Origin: Anaeramoeba ignava
Lineage: Eukaryota; Metamonada; Anaeramoebidae
Assembly (NCBI GenBank): GCA_028826165.1
Contig: JAPDFW010000127.1
Location: 85,293 to 149,292 of the forward strand
DNA: 64,000 nucleotides
Reading direction: 5' to 3'
A program made the position numbers and the translations under genes. How positions within the stretch are numbered: the stretch's first letter is position 1; every line of letters begins with the position of its first letter. This document shows positions 11,301-25,300 of the stretch, one piece after another. Below the pieces are notes generated by a model. That model was not told the origin of the DNA. It worked only from the letters and a program-made list of their open reading frames with translations, and ran no database searches.

Positions 11301-12539
11301 ACGCCATTGGCAGGAATTGGCGGAAACGTCGGCGTTTTCGATGTAAACAAGTTCGGACGAATAAAACCTAATCATCCAATAATTCGCGGACATTCGGGAG
11401 CAATAACGGATCTCTGTTTCTCGCCGCATAAAAAAAACTTATTAGCCACCGCGTCGGAAGACGGACATGTAAAGTTGTGGACAATCCCCGAAAATGGACT
11501 CACGACAGATCTGAACGACTCTACTGTCGATCTGTCTGGACACAAACAAAAAATCACGTTGATAAAATTTCATCCGTTAGCTGAAAATGTTTTGGTCTCA
11601 AATTCTGCCGATTGCACAATCAAGTTGTGGGATATCGAGAAGAACGATCCTGTTGTTTCATTATCGCACCACAACGACGTTCTCACAAGTCTCGAATTCA
11701 ATTATGAAGGTTTATTAGTTGCCACTTTGTCACTTGACAACCAACTGAGAATTTTTGATCCCCGAACAGAAAACATCGAGAACCAGACAAACGCCCATGA
11801 GTCCGTCAAAGGATCCCGCTTGTGCTGGCTGGGAGACACCGGATTCATTCTGACAGCAGGATATTCCAAAACAAGTTCGCGCGAAGTCATGCTTCATGAT
11901 CTCCGCAACTTTTCCTCACCACTAAAAAAAATCACAATAGACCAATCCGCAGGCATCCTCATGCCCTTCTTCGACCCAGGTTCTAACGTCATCTTTCTCG
12001 CAGGCAAAGGAGACGGAAACATCAAACTCTACGAACTGCAACAGGATGAAAAAACCATCCACTATCTCAGCGATTATCGCTCCAGTTCCCCTCAAGTTGG
12101 TGTTGCGGCCTTCCCTCTTTCTGCTAGAGATTTTGCTCAGGTAGAAATTGCGCGGTTCGTCAAGTTGATGGAGAATTCAATCGTGATATTGCATGCCAAA
12201 ATCCCTCGCACTCGTGCAGAATTTTTCCAGGATGATCTCTTCCCTCCTGTATACTATACAGACAAATCCCTTTTGTCTGCGCAAGAGTATTTCGAAGGGA
12301 GTGATGCCCAAATCTCAAAAGTTGATTTTTGTCCAAATGGTATGACAAAATTAAGTGATGCTCCTCAACAAGAAAAGAAAAAAGGTAAATATTCTTTTGA
12401 AGTAGAAAGTAAACAAGAAAAAGAACTTACTCGTGATTTGGTTCTTCAGAAAATGTATGAGAAAATTGATATGTATGCTGATTCTTCAAGTGATGAGGAT
12501 GAGAAAAAAGATGATTCTGATGATTCCGATTGGAATTAA
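8390..12539 (+). CDS. Two-propeller coronin (coronin-7/POD-1 type), 926 aa
   Basis: Exons 8390..8536, 8599..8763, 9710..10450 and 10812..12539 join in phase to 2781 nt; human coronin-7 is about the same length. The first half opens with the coronin signature [11 protein letters not shown] and carries WD repeats such as [27 protein letters not shown] and KVRIFDPR, then SRRVCWLG and ILMPFFD. A charged linker of about 80 residues leads to a second copy: [60 protein letters not shown] and another ILMPFFD. Tandem coronins act in F-actin and Golgi/endosomal traffic. The C-terminus is a serine/aspartate tail ending in tryptophan (DDSDDSDWN), like Arp2/3-binding acidic motifs. No coiled coil is seen, as expected for this class. 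Base composition rises markedly in G+C from about 11250 to 12330. Confidence 0.93.
8764..9709 (+). repeat. TATATCAATATT-type 12-mer repeat forming coronin intron 2
   Basis: About 75 copies of a 12-bp unit, TATATCAATATT or TATATCAAAATT, fill the intron between GTATAT and AATTAAG. Splicing joins DDATIK to IWRIPDEG within a WD repeat. Confidence 0.88.
10451..10811 (+). repeat. ATTTTA/TTTATATTTTGA repeat forming coronin intron 3
   Basis: It begins GTATTTAT, runs through ATTTTA, ATTTTG and TTATATTTTG units and ends AATTTAG. Splicing joins QIPRK to [11 protein letters not shown]. Confidence 0.85.
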
Positions 12540-13240
12540 ATAAATCAATACTCAATCCAAAAACAAAAACAAAAACAAAAACAAAAACAAAAACAAAAAC
12601 AAAAACAAAAACAAAAACGATTTAAAATTCAAACAGAAAATAAAAAAAAATTTAAAAAGAAAATAAAAAGAAAATTTAATTTAAAATTTAAAAAAACAAA
12701 AACAAAAAAAAAGAAAAATTTAATTTAAGATTTAATTTAAAAACGATTTAAAATTCAAACAGAAAATAAAAGAAGATTTAATTTAAAATTTAATTCAAAA
12801 TTCAAAAAGAAAATAAAAGAAAATTCAATTCAAAATTCAATTCAAAATTCAAAAAGAAAATAAAAGAAGATTTAATTTAAAATTCAATTTAAAATTCAAA
12901 CAGAAAATAAAAGAAGATTCAATTTAAAATTCAAACAGAAAATAAAAGAAAATTTAATTTAAAATTTAATTTAAAATTCAAACAGAAAATAAAAGAAAAT
13001 TTAATTTAAAATTCAATTCAAAATTTAAAAAGAAAATAAAAGAAAATTTAATTTAAAATTCAAACAGAAAATAAAAGAAAATTTAATTCAAAATTTAATT
13101 TAAGATTCAAACAGAAAATAAAAGAAAAATTCAATTTAAAATTCAATTTAAAATTCAAACAGAAAATAAAAGAAAATTTAATTTAAAATTTAATTTAAAA
13201 TTTAAAAAGAAAATAAAAGACGATTAAAAAAAAATGGAAG
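12540..13240. repeat. A-rich minisatellite downstream of coronin
   Basis: After an (ACAAAA)n run at about 12558-12620, the spacer holds roughly 15 imperfect units built on CAAACAGAAAATAAAAGAA alternating with AATTTAATTTAAAATT, period about 35-60 bp. It has no long open frame and lies between two genes on the same strand. It may serve as 3' flank of coronin; nothing else is seen. Confidence 0.7.
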
Positions 13241-13360
13241 ATTTATTCTCCTTTTCTTATTTTTGAATTTTTCTTCTCCTTTTCTTTTTTTTTTTCTTCT
13301 TCAAAATTTTTTTTTTTCCTTTTTTTAATTTTATTTTTTTTTTTTCATTTTTTTTTTAAA

Positions 13361-16300
13361 ATGAGTTCTAAAAAAGTAAAATTATTAATTTGGTTAATAA
13401 TTAATGAAAAATTTATAAAAAACTTGGAAAATATTCAAGTTTTTATAAATTCTAAACATAAGACAGAATTTAAACAAAAAAGTAAAACAGATTCAATTTG
13501 GTTTTGTGAAACTGAAATTGAAATGGAAAAAGAAAATAAAGAAAATAAAGAAAATAAAGAAATAAAAGTAAAGAAAGTAAAGAAAGTAAAGAAAGTAAAG
13601 AAAATGAAGATCAACCCTTTCAAAAAAACATCAAATTTATAATAAAAGCTCAAAAAAATGATCTTAAAGAAAAAATTCAATCTGCAAATTATAAAATTAT
13701 TGAAACTAATCCTCATCAAACAATCTTTTATTTTTTCCAATTTACTAATGATGAAAAAAAAACCGAAATGTTGAATACCTCATCTATTTTGAAATTCCTT
13801 AATATAATTCTTTTCTCAAAAAAAACAAAAATCCTCAAAGAAGATATTTCTAAAAAATGGGAAATTGTTTCTGCTTTATTCCAAATCAAAAAACCCCAAA
13901 AAGTAGAGTTTTATGATTGGATCAAAAAATTAAAAATTACTCAAAATACTCAAATATTCTTATTGATATCTTTAATCTCAAAAAGATTCAATCTTAAAGT
14001 TGCCCAAAACTTGTTATTCGGTTCAAATAAACCAGAAAATAAATTCCAAGATTTAACTGAACTCACTTTTGAATTCTTTTCTCAAGAAAATCAAGAAATA
14101 GAATCACTCAAAACCAGTTTCAAAACAACAATTTCTAATATTTGTAGAAAATCAAAAAAAGTGGATTATGTCAAATTAGTTCCTTTTTATTTAATGCTTA
14201 AAAAAATGCAAATCAATCATAATTTCCAAGTTTGCTTGAAATCTCAAGAATTAGCACCAAATTTTATCATTTTGTTAAATGTCACTTTCCTCAATAAATC
14301 TTTCTTGGATTTTTTTAACATTTCACTATTCACATCAATTTTTGGAACAGATTTTCATTCAACAAAAGCTTACGAACAATTTCTTCTTAAACTTGTTTCA
14401 CATTTTGAAATAATCAAAAATATAGAACTTTATTTATCTGTTGATAATTTCCTCAAGCTTTTTGATAAACTAAAGTTCAATGATATGAATAATTTTTTTA
14501 GTTTTTGGAGTCCTTTTTATATCCATGTGAAAAAAATCATAGAACAAAATAAAAAAAAAGTAGATAAAAGAATGACAAAAACTTTCAAACAAATATTAAA
14601 AGGTTCTAGATCTACTAGCAACACTATTTCTTCAGAAAAGAAAATAGAACTTCTTCAAATTGAAGAAATTATTATGAAGAATTTCTCTGATCAAAAATTT
14701 CAATCAGATCAGGATATTCTTATATTGGTTAATTTTGCAAATCCCGATATTATTTCTCATATTAGCAAATTCTCCACAAATCTTTTTAATTATTTTTCTT
14801 CAGAAATTACCAAACTTTACAAAAAAGTTGATAAAGATTCCATTCTAGATAATGACAAAATAATAAAACATATCCCTTTCGTTCAAATTCAATGCAAAGA
14901 ATGGCAAGATTTTTCAGGAATAGATCCTCAAAATATAAATTATCAAAGCTCTTTCTCTTCATTAATTCCTGAATTTAAAACATCAGGAAAAATTCCAAAA
15001 TTATCTCAATCATTCCTTTGGTTTAAAAAATCTCAAAAATTAATCAAAGATTGGTCAACAAAAAAAATCCCGTTTTTAAAATTACTCAACGAATATAAGG
15101 AAAATCTCTTGAAATTTGCTGGGAATTTGTCTTCTTGTTCGTGCACATTTCAGGATTTCTCAATCTTTTCTCAATATAAAACCGATTATCAAAATCTTTT
15201 CAAATCTTTATTAATAAAAGATTTGAATTTCGAAAAGGCAGAATCAATTTACAATCAAATACAATCCAAATCAAAATGTTTATCTGATTTCGCTGATTTT
15301 TATTTACCAGAAACAAACGAAATGTGCCAAAAAATTCATAATGAATTCATATCTAAAGCTAAAACTATTGAAACAGAGCAAAAAAAACTAAGTGATTTCG
15401 ATCCCTCTTTTTCTGATTTCGAGATTGATTTCGATCTTTTGAAATGGATGAATACTCTCCAAACATCATCAATCTTCTGGAATTTGTGGAATTCCCAACT
15501 CCAAAAAACTTCACAAGAAAAACCTATCAAAATCGAACAACTCAAAACTAAAATTATTAAAAACACAAAATCTGAATGGGATCAAATCCATAAATCTATT
15601 ACTGATCAATCTATTAAAATCTCCAAATTGGATTTACTTTTTTCTGAAAACATTAATGATAAGACCTGGATTCAAAAGGAGATTAAATTCCTCAATCCAA
15701 AATATAAAAATGAAAAATCCATAATAAAAAAATCCAAAAATGAAAAATCCAAAAATGAGAAATATCTTGAAGAATACCTGAAAGTAAAAGAAATTCAACT
15801 TTTTCTGCTATCTTTCTTTAAATTTTGTGAAAAATATTCCTTCGAAAATAACCAAAACAATTATCAAGATTTATTCTCAAATTGGGATAATTGGACTCTT
15901 AGCGATACAACATTAATATTATCAAATTTAAATCAGGAGTTCGGTTCTGTTGAAAGTTCTATTATCACTTTTTTCCAGAATTTAATTGAAATCAAATATC
16001 AAGAAAACACTTCAAAAACAGAATATTTATATAATACTGATTTACTTGATTTTCTCTTGCAAAAAAAATACCAAAATGACGAACTCTTTTTTTCAGAAAT
16101 TGATCCAGATAGGATGGAAGATGGAATATACAAGGAAGCTGTGCAGCAATTAATCAATTTAAGAAAAAGAATGAAAGCATACTTGTATTCTAATAATACA
16201 TACAAATCAAAAAAGTATCTCTTGCAAATCATTTCCCATGAAGAAGCAAGATTCAAATCTTCCTCTCATCAAACTTCATTTTCCTTAATTCGTAATTCCC

Positions 16301-19300
16301 TTCCTGGTATTAAAGAATGGATTCAATCACAAAAAGAATCATTCCAAACAAAAGCAAAAAGAAATATTACCAAAATATTTTCTGAAGGATCTACATTTCT
16401 ATTTCAGTCTTCTATTACCGAAAACAAAACATTTATTTGTGAAACTTCCCAATCTGAGAAATTTACATTTGATGATTTCACAGATTTTTATTCTTTTTTC
16501 CATGATTTCGACTTTAATCAAAATTCAATTCAACCCCAAAATATCAAAAAAAACAAAAGCAAAAAAAACAAAGACAACAACCAAAATATAAAAAAAAATA
16601 AAGAAAATAAAGAAAATGACAAAGAACAAATAGAGGATTTTCTTGATTCGTTTAAATACATTGAAAAATGTACGGAACTTCTTTCTAAACTTACTTCAAA
16701 CTCTCATTTCAAATACAAAAATTACTCTCATAAAATTCCAGTCAATAAATCCAAAAAATATAAACAAGATTTGAATAATTTCCAAATTAAATTAGAACAA
16801 GATTTGACAGAATGGAAAAAAACAGTAAATGAAATTTTTGTAGGATTTCCTTTTCTTTCTTTCTTTTCTCAAGAACAAATTTTGGGATTTTTACACATGA
16901 TTCAATCTTTTTTTGATAAACAACAAAACTCTTCAAATTTGCTCAACTCAAACGAAAAAGAAGATTTCATCCAAATATTAAAACTTTATTCAAAATCACT
17001 CACAGTTGAAATTATTGAAACAGAAATCAAAAAAACACAAAATACAAATTCTGAATTCAAAGAATATGCCAAAATCTTAAACGATATTTTGCAAAAACAT
17101 TTCGATCCAAACAGAACAATCAAAATTGAAGATGATAATCTATTTGAGAACCACATTTACAAAGAGGCAAACAAGGAATTAAACAAACAATTCAACAAGA
17201 AAAGCGGCAAAGTTACAGATCCAAAAATTTTCGTTCATTCTTCAAAAAATGAATTGAATGTTTATGATATTGTTTGCACTTTCTATTATATATTTTCTCG
17301 CAAATTCCCATTAAGGGAACAAGTACTAATTTGCAACGAAGAAACAACAGAAGGAGATATTTCCCAATTCTTGAAAGTTTACGAATTTTACAACTTAGAT
17401 AGAAACATACAAACAAATCAAAACACACACTCTTCTCTATTCTCCATTGTTCATGCAAACAGACTCTCAAAAAAGAAAGCAAATTTCCTCATTTCAAGTA
17501 TCCATTCTATATCCTTTGATACCCAATTCCCATTGGTCATTTTTTGCTCAGGTAGTGACTATCTAACTAAAAACTTACTTTATGCATTTTCTACAGGAGA
17601 AGTTAAAAACACAGATATAGAACCAATCCACAACAATGAACTCAAAAAGTTTATGAAAATAAACCCATTTTCACAAAGAATGAAAGTTTTCACATCAAAA
17701 CTTGCTGGATTTGGCAAAACATTCCGCATTCGCCAAGTTTGTTACAAAGAAAATCCTTCATCAAACTATCACCACATTGTTGTTACATCAGAAAAAAAAT
17801 CTGAAATTATCAAACAGATTATTGATAAATTGGCCAATCATGAAAAAAAAGATATAATTTATTTTCATATTGAATTTCCTTATTCACCAAAAAGTACAAT
17901 TTCTGATTATATTTGGACTCTTCTAATGTGGGGATCAATAGAAGACAAAAGATCTTTCTCATCCATAAATTCTGCATGGAATATACCAGAAAATGTTAGA
18001 TTGATGTTTGAAGTTCCAAGTCATAGAACTGAAGATTCTTTGCAGGGACTTAAATTCTTTCCTCCTCTTAAATACTTGGAACAAAATGAATGTGAAGTCA
18101 ACTCAAAATCCTTTTCTTTTAATTCCTATTCTCCAACAAATAATGGCATAATCGTAAAAACAAAGGATTGGGATCTGATTTATGTTCGAAATTTATTTAA
18201 ATTTTATGACCAAGAATTTGAGATACTAAGAGGCAAAAACAAAGAAGCTCGTATTACAATTTTCAAAGATATATCAGATCTCAAATCCAAAGAACAAAAA
18301 GAAGCAGCCAAAAAAACATTCTACAAAAAGAGCAAAAAATTTATTTACGAAGTAAATAAAGATGAAGAACTAACTTTTCGATTACTTGCAAACTTTTGGA
18401 GAGTCTTGAAATCTCACATTCATGCTTTGATGTCTTATAATTTTCTTAATCCAAATATGGGGAAAGAGTTGTTCAATAACGAATCAATGGGAAAACTATT
18501 CCTAAAGCAATTCATAAAAGCCTATTTCTCTTCCGTTTCAAAAATGATTGCTCGCTCATTTGATTGGACAAATACATCTCCAGAATCTGGATTGACAGAA
18601 CTAGAAGATTTATGTAATACGTTCGATAAGGCTCTTCCTTGGGAAAAAAGAGATCTTTTTATTATTCTTTTTGTAATTTCAATAACCAAAACAAACGATC
18701 AGAAAACATCTGTAAACTTAAGTGGAATTAATCTTCTGGGAAGAGATGAAAACGAAATGAGAAATTGCTTCGATACCAAGTTACATAAAACATTAGAAAA
18801 AAATGGTTTTGTTTTCCACAAATCTCTTCCTCCAGATTCAATTATTAATGAGTACGAGAAAGCTTTTTCAGCTCTCAATTCATTATCCTTCAAAAAATTT
18901 GATTTCAAAAAATTATCCAAAGAACATCAAGAAAACAAATCAAAATATACATTCACAACAGATAACTTCTTGAAGATGATATTTATACAATACAAATTAT
19001 TTGCAAGACTGCCTGTGATTTTGCTTGGAGAAACTGGATGTGGAAAAACTTCCTTAATTTCATATTTGTGTGAAACTGTGATGAACCAAAAACTAAAACT
19101 TCTTACTATTCATGGCAAAATCAAGAGAAAAGAAATCTTTAATTTTGTAGAAAATGCCCAAAAAGAAGCTGAACAAATAGGTGAAAAGATTGCAATTTTC
19201 TTTGATGAATTCAATACAGCTCCCAAAAAATGTCTTATGATTTTAAAAGGTTTGTTTTCTGATCGTATTCTCAATGGAATTCCCATTTCTGACCAAATTT

Positions 19301-22300
19301 ACATTTTTGGAGCTGCTAATCCTTATCGTTTGAGAGAAGAGAAAAGTGAAAATGATGATTTCTTAACAGATGAAGGATTGGCGTTCGATTACGGAGAAAG
19401 ACAAGAGGAAATGAAACTTTTAAGAAGAGCCGTATATCGTGTTCATGCAATTCCAGATTCGTTTTTCGATGATATTTTTGATTACGGAATACTATCACAA
19501 AACTCTGAGCAAAGATACATTGAGAAAATGATCCAAAACTCCTTTTCTGAAATTGATGCTAAAAAAAATCAAATTGTTACAAACAGAGAAGCAACATTCA
19601 TTTTGCTTTCTCGAGTCCTATTCGAATGTCATAATTTTCTTCGAGAAAACTCAAACGACGAACGCAGCGCTGTTTCTTTGAGAGACACATCAAAAGCGCT
19701 CAGAATTTTCAAATGGTTACTAACAGAAAAAATTGGAAATTTAATAATCGATTCAAAAAACCCCAAGGAAAAACTCGTAAATGCTTTTATCGTTTCATTA
19801 TTTGTTTGCTTTGGATGCAGATTTAATACTGGAGTAAGGATTGATTTCTACAAAATGATTGAAAAGAAAATATCAACAAATGACAGTAAATTTTCTGAAG
19901 GTAAAATTATTTCAGATGTGATCGCAAAGTCACAGGATAATCTTATAAAAGAATTAAATATAAATTTCAAAAAATGGACTGTTGCTTTAAATCAATCACT
20001 AAGAGAAAATTTATTTTTGATCTTCTTTTGTTCATACACACAAATCCCATTGTTCTTGGTCGGTAAACCTGGCTCATCAAAATCAATTTCAATAGAGATT
20101 TTAATGCAAGAATTAGGACCACCAAAATCTACAAAAAAATTTTTAGAAAAATGGAATCTTCCTTCTTTAAAACCGTTTTATATTCAGTGCTCACCAATTA
20201 CAACAGCTTTGGGAATCACTAAAATATTTGAGCAAGCTAGAAGTTATGCATCACATTTGGATCCAGAAAATGCTCTCAGTGTTGTTATTTTGGATGAAAT
20301 TGCACTAGCTGAGTTGAGTCCAGATCTTCCATTAAAAGTTCTTCATTTTGAACTTGAAAAGGTTGATAAAAAAATAATGAACCAAGAAAATTTAATAAGC
20401 CAAAAAAACGAACCTTTAGTTTCTGTTCTAGCTGTTTCAAATTGGCAATTGGATCCAAGTCAAACAAATCGAGGAATATTATTAAGAAGAGTTGATCCAA
20501 ATTCATCTGAACTTTTTTCAACAGCTCTCCAAATTCTCCGCTCTTTTGATAAACGTTTCCCAAAAAATTTTGCAGAGAAAATTTCTAGTGTTTATGAATT
20601 GATTTTCAGAACTCAGATGAGTGAATTCCAAATGTCAAACATGAAACAGAGCCAATCCCAAATACAAAACAACGATCCAAGAAATTATTTTGGATTGAGA
20701 GATTTTTACTATTTTATCAAGATGATCGGCTTTAATTTCGCAAATAACAAAATCAAATATGATGATCCTTATATGATTTGGAATGTTATTTACCGCAACT
20801 TTGGATCAAAACCAGATTTTATTGGGAATCTCAGACCAGAAATTATGAAAATTTTCAACTTTAGTAGTATGCCTAAACCTCCTTCAGCTTTATCACTTAT
20901 GCAACAGAACTTATCATTATCTATTGTTGATCAAAAGCGATTTCCTGATGCTAAACTTCCCCAAAGTATTTTAAATCATCCACAAAAGTTTTCTCGACAT
21001 CTAATGATATTGCCAGACAGGGCATCAATTCTTCCGTTAATTCTTTCTCAAATAAAACGGAAATATATTGTTATTTTTGGTTCTTCTTTTGCTGAAGATA
21101 AAAAAGCACTTAGAATCATCCAAAATCTCAAAAAAGTTGAAAAGGCTGTTACTGAAGGCAAAACCATTGTTTTATGCTATAATGAACAACTTTATGAGCC
21201 TCTATATGATTTATTGAATCAGAATTATATTCAAGAAGATGATAGATTGTTTGCTCGTATTTCATTTGGGCATATTACCCAAAACATTTCCATTAATCAA
21301 AACTTCAGGATTATTACTATAATTGATAAAACTCGAGCATATGAAACACAATCTCCTGCCATTTTGAACAGATTTGAAAAGCAGCTTGTTTTACCTGAAG
21401 ATTTCATCGTGCAAAAAGAATTTATCTCATTTCTAACTGAGCAAACTACTAACCTCAGCAATATAAAAAAATATACAAAATTCAGAATCAGTAATAAGAA
21501 TTTGATCATCAATTATCACGAAGATCTTTTGTCATCACTTGCAGTAAAATTAAAAGATGATAATGGAGTTGAAGAGAAGATCAGAAAAAAATATAAAAAA
21601 AGCAAAAATATCGAAAAGAAAGTAATTGAGGAGAAAAAGAAATATGGTGAGAAGTGTTGGATTAGACTTTGTAAAACAGAGAAGATGATCCAGCTTTTTG
21701 ATATCATTTCAAATGAGAAATTAGAAGAATCAGAGAAAACATTTCTTCAAAATATCTGGAATACTTTCGAAAGTCAATATTGCTACAACTTTTCAGAACT
21801 TTTTAAAAAAGAAATATCAAAATACAAAATCAAGAACTGCGCCATTTTAACTTATTCATCATACACAAACCAGAAAATTGATATACCAAAAGAATATAAA
21901 TTGGAAGAGATTGATCTCTCAAATTATACAAGTGATACTGAATTGAAAAGAGATTTAGAAGATAATTGGTACAACCAAATTAATAATAGCAAATTTATTT
22001 TGGGAGTTCATCTGAATCTTGCTGAAAAAGAATCATTAGAACTGTTTTATCAAACAAAATATCTGATCGAAAGTATGATTGAAAGGAATTCCTCCAAAAT
22101 AGACAACCAACATAGTATTGATGAATCTGAGAACAGAAGTTATTTATTGAAAACACATAATTGTTATATTGTTTTTTCCTCCATTTACCACCAAAACAAA
22201 CAAGTAATTCATTTTACTATTGTTTTGAAAACGATTGGGAGTTTTATTACCTGGATGAATTGGAACAAAAATACAATTTTGATTTGATTAAATTGAAAAA

Positions 22301-25300
22301 GGAAAACTGGGATCTTAAGGATATTCTTAACAACTTCCAAAACAATTTCAAAGAATTTATTACACAAATTTTTCCAGTTTCAATATCTCAATTTTCAGAT
22401 CCTTTGAACCCAAATTATTCTCAAGAATTTCAAGAATTGGATAAATTGTTGAACACTAATGACCAACTTCAAAAAATTATTTTTAACAACATTTTAAATA
22501 TGATCACTGAAGGAAATGAAAAAGGTTTGGAGTTATATAAATGGGACATAACAACTATTATATCGAGTTATAATCAAAATGTCTCAGTTTCAGAGTATGT
22601 ATTTAATATCTTCATAGAAAAAATTACACGAATTTTCGCAATATTACTTAACAATTTGAACCGAAACGAAAATTCTAGACTAATTAAAGAAAATGAGATT
22701 ATCAGAGATATTTGGTTTTCGATTGTGAGTGAATATCAAATTCCTTTTTATGATATTTTCATTCTAAATCAGTTCAAAAAAGCAGAATTCCCATTTTCAT
22801 TTTTAATATATTCATTAATTGAAGATTTTGGATCAGTTCCCAAAGAAAAGAAATATCTAAGGAATATTATCAACATTCCATTCAGTAAAATTAAAACTTT
22901 TAAAAGCAGTAATAATGATAATGAAAATATTGATAAAAAGATTATCAAAGATATTGTTATTCGATATTTCCATGATTTTCTGAAGATTTCACTAGGAAAT
23001 CAAATTGAAAAAATTCAAGAAGTTCAAAATCATTTAATTAATGCAATTGAAGGATTTAATAACCAAAAAATTATTGACATTTCATTGAAAAGAATTCACT
23101 CAACATTTTCTGAAAAAGTTAAACCTCATTTGCAAGATATACTTTTACTTCATAAATATTACAGCTTATTAATAACACAAGATGAATCATCGCAAAGAAA
23201 AATTCCAAAATCTAAAAAAAAGCATTTCTCTATCTTTTCACTTCTTCAAAATTATTTTAAAGCTTTAGAAAACACATATAAAAAAGGAAATCTAGAAAAT
23301 AAGAAATATTTGTGTGGAATCATTTCCGAATCAATCCCATTTGTTCAAAATTTGATGATATCACTTACAAATCAATCAAAAAAAGCAAATGAAATCAGCT
23401 CTTTAAGTGATCACTGGAGTAGAGTTTTGATACTAAGAAATGTTTTTATTTGTTTCCTTGTTCCTTTTGGGAAAGAGTTATCAATTTCTTCACAAACAAC
23501 AAGCCTCCTATTTTTGGAAAATAATGAAAATAATGAAAATAATGAAAATACAAATATTGTTGATCATTTTTTTAATGATATTTGGGGTGAAATTGAAAAA
23601 AAGTTTGTTTCTTTCAAGAAAGATTCAGTTCTAAAATATATTGAAATGATTGGAGAAAATCCGAAAAAAAATAAATTGAAAAACATTTGCTTTTGCGAAA
23701 ATAATAACCATCCAATATTAACAAATGAAATTAAACAAAAGAAGCCTTATATCTGTTCTTGTTGTCAAAAAGAATATAAAAGTAAATCAAAACATTACGA
23801 AAAAGCAACTGCAGAAAAAATAAGTAATTATAAACAAAAATTGGCCAAGTTTGCGAATTATTCCTCATTTTTCTTGGAGAACTTTGGCAAAATTTTATTC
23901 CAACAAATCTTGATTAAATTTTATTTGAAGGAAAAATTAGATCAAATTAAAGGAAATTTTGTTAAATATATAGATAATTTACTTAAAGATACTTCCAGAG
24001 TTACACCTTCACTATTTAATTCTTTAATTAGAGATTTTGTGTTTCCACCAATAGAAGATCCGGAACTAAGGGATTTGCTTATGGATATTCTTAATATTTT
24101 TTTAAACAAAGTTGATTTATCAGAACAAAATATTAATAACATATTTGGAGCTTCATGCTTACAAATATTGATAAACCAAGATTCAAATGAAGAAATTGAT
24201 CAAATAGAACAAATCATGGATACTATCAACATTAATGAACTTCTTCCAGAAAAGAAATACACTCTAAGAAAAATTTATAGAATCGCTAATTTTAGGAAAC
24301 TTCTTATTGAAAATACAAAGAATTTTGTGAAAAAAAATCAAGAATTTTTTCAGAAAAAAGAAGGAAAAAAATGGATTATGTTTTTATTCAGGTTCATATA
24401 TCATGAAAAAGGTAGTGCAGAATTAACTCGATTTGCTGCAGAAAATCTTCATTTTCTCCGAAAGAATATTAAAGAGGTTGGGGATATCATTAGTATAGAC
24501 ACTAATGCTTTTAATTGTGAAGTTATCATCCCAAATTTGAAAAATGAAGAAACTTTAGTTAAACATTTCCAAAACAAAATTATGGGGATTCCCAACAAAA
24601 AAGAGTACAAATCAAAAGTTTCTTGTTTACAATTTGCTTTTGATTTTAGTGATACGATTCAAAACACAATTAAAGATGTTGGAATAATAAGATTGCTTTT
24701 CCATACATTAGAAATTGTTAATAGTATTAATTTTGAGCCATTAGTAAAATTAGTTTCAATAGAAATTACAAGAAATTCTAATGAACCAACAGCCAAAAAA
24801 ATGATAGATAAATTAAGCAGTATTTATTGGCCTAGCATGCCTGAACATCCTTATTTGCAAAGCTTCCACAAACAAAAAAAGCATTGGTGGATTTGTCCCA
24901 ATAAGCATCCCTTTTATATTGATGGATGCGGGAAACCAACAGTGATTAACAATTGTCAGACCTGCGGCGCAAGAATTGGAGGGATTAAACACAAACCTAT
25001 TGAAGGAACAGTACGAGCTACTATTGAAAATTTCCCAGAATATTTGGGTTACTCACATTCAATTTTTCCAATCGATGAATCATTAAATGTTCGAATATTA
25101 TCTCCAATATCATATTTAATACTTAAAATTATGACAATTTCTTGTGTTCTTTCTTTAGCAACCATAAATGATTCATTTGCGGATAATTTTTCTTTGATAA
25201 TCAATCCAGAATTAGAAAAACCTGAAAATAAAACTCAAATTATTGGTAATTTCTTGAAAATTATTAATAAATCAATTTCAATAATGAAGAATATTCTCAA

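Noticed and set aside
12620-13220. Possible CRISPR-like array downstream of coronin
   Set aside because: Intervals between cores are themselves repetitive A/T sequence and vary in length; it is a minisatellite.
13435-13740. Minus-strand ORF of F, I and L residues at the start of the RNF213-like gene
   Set aside because: It is antisense of the lysine/glutamate-rich coding repeat.
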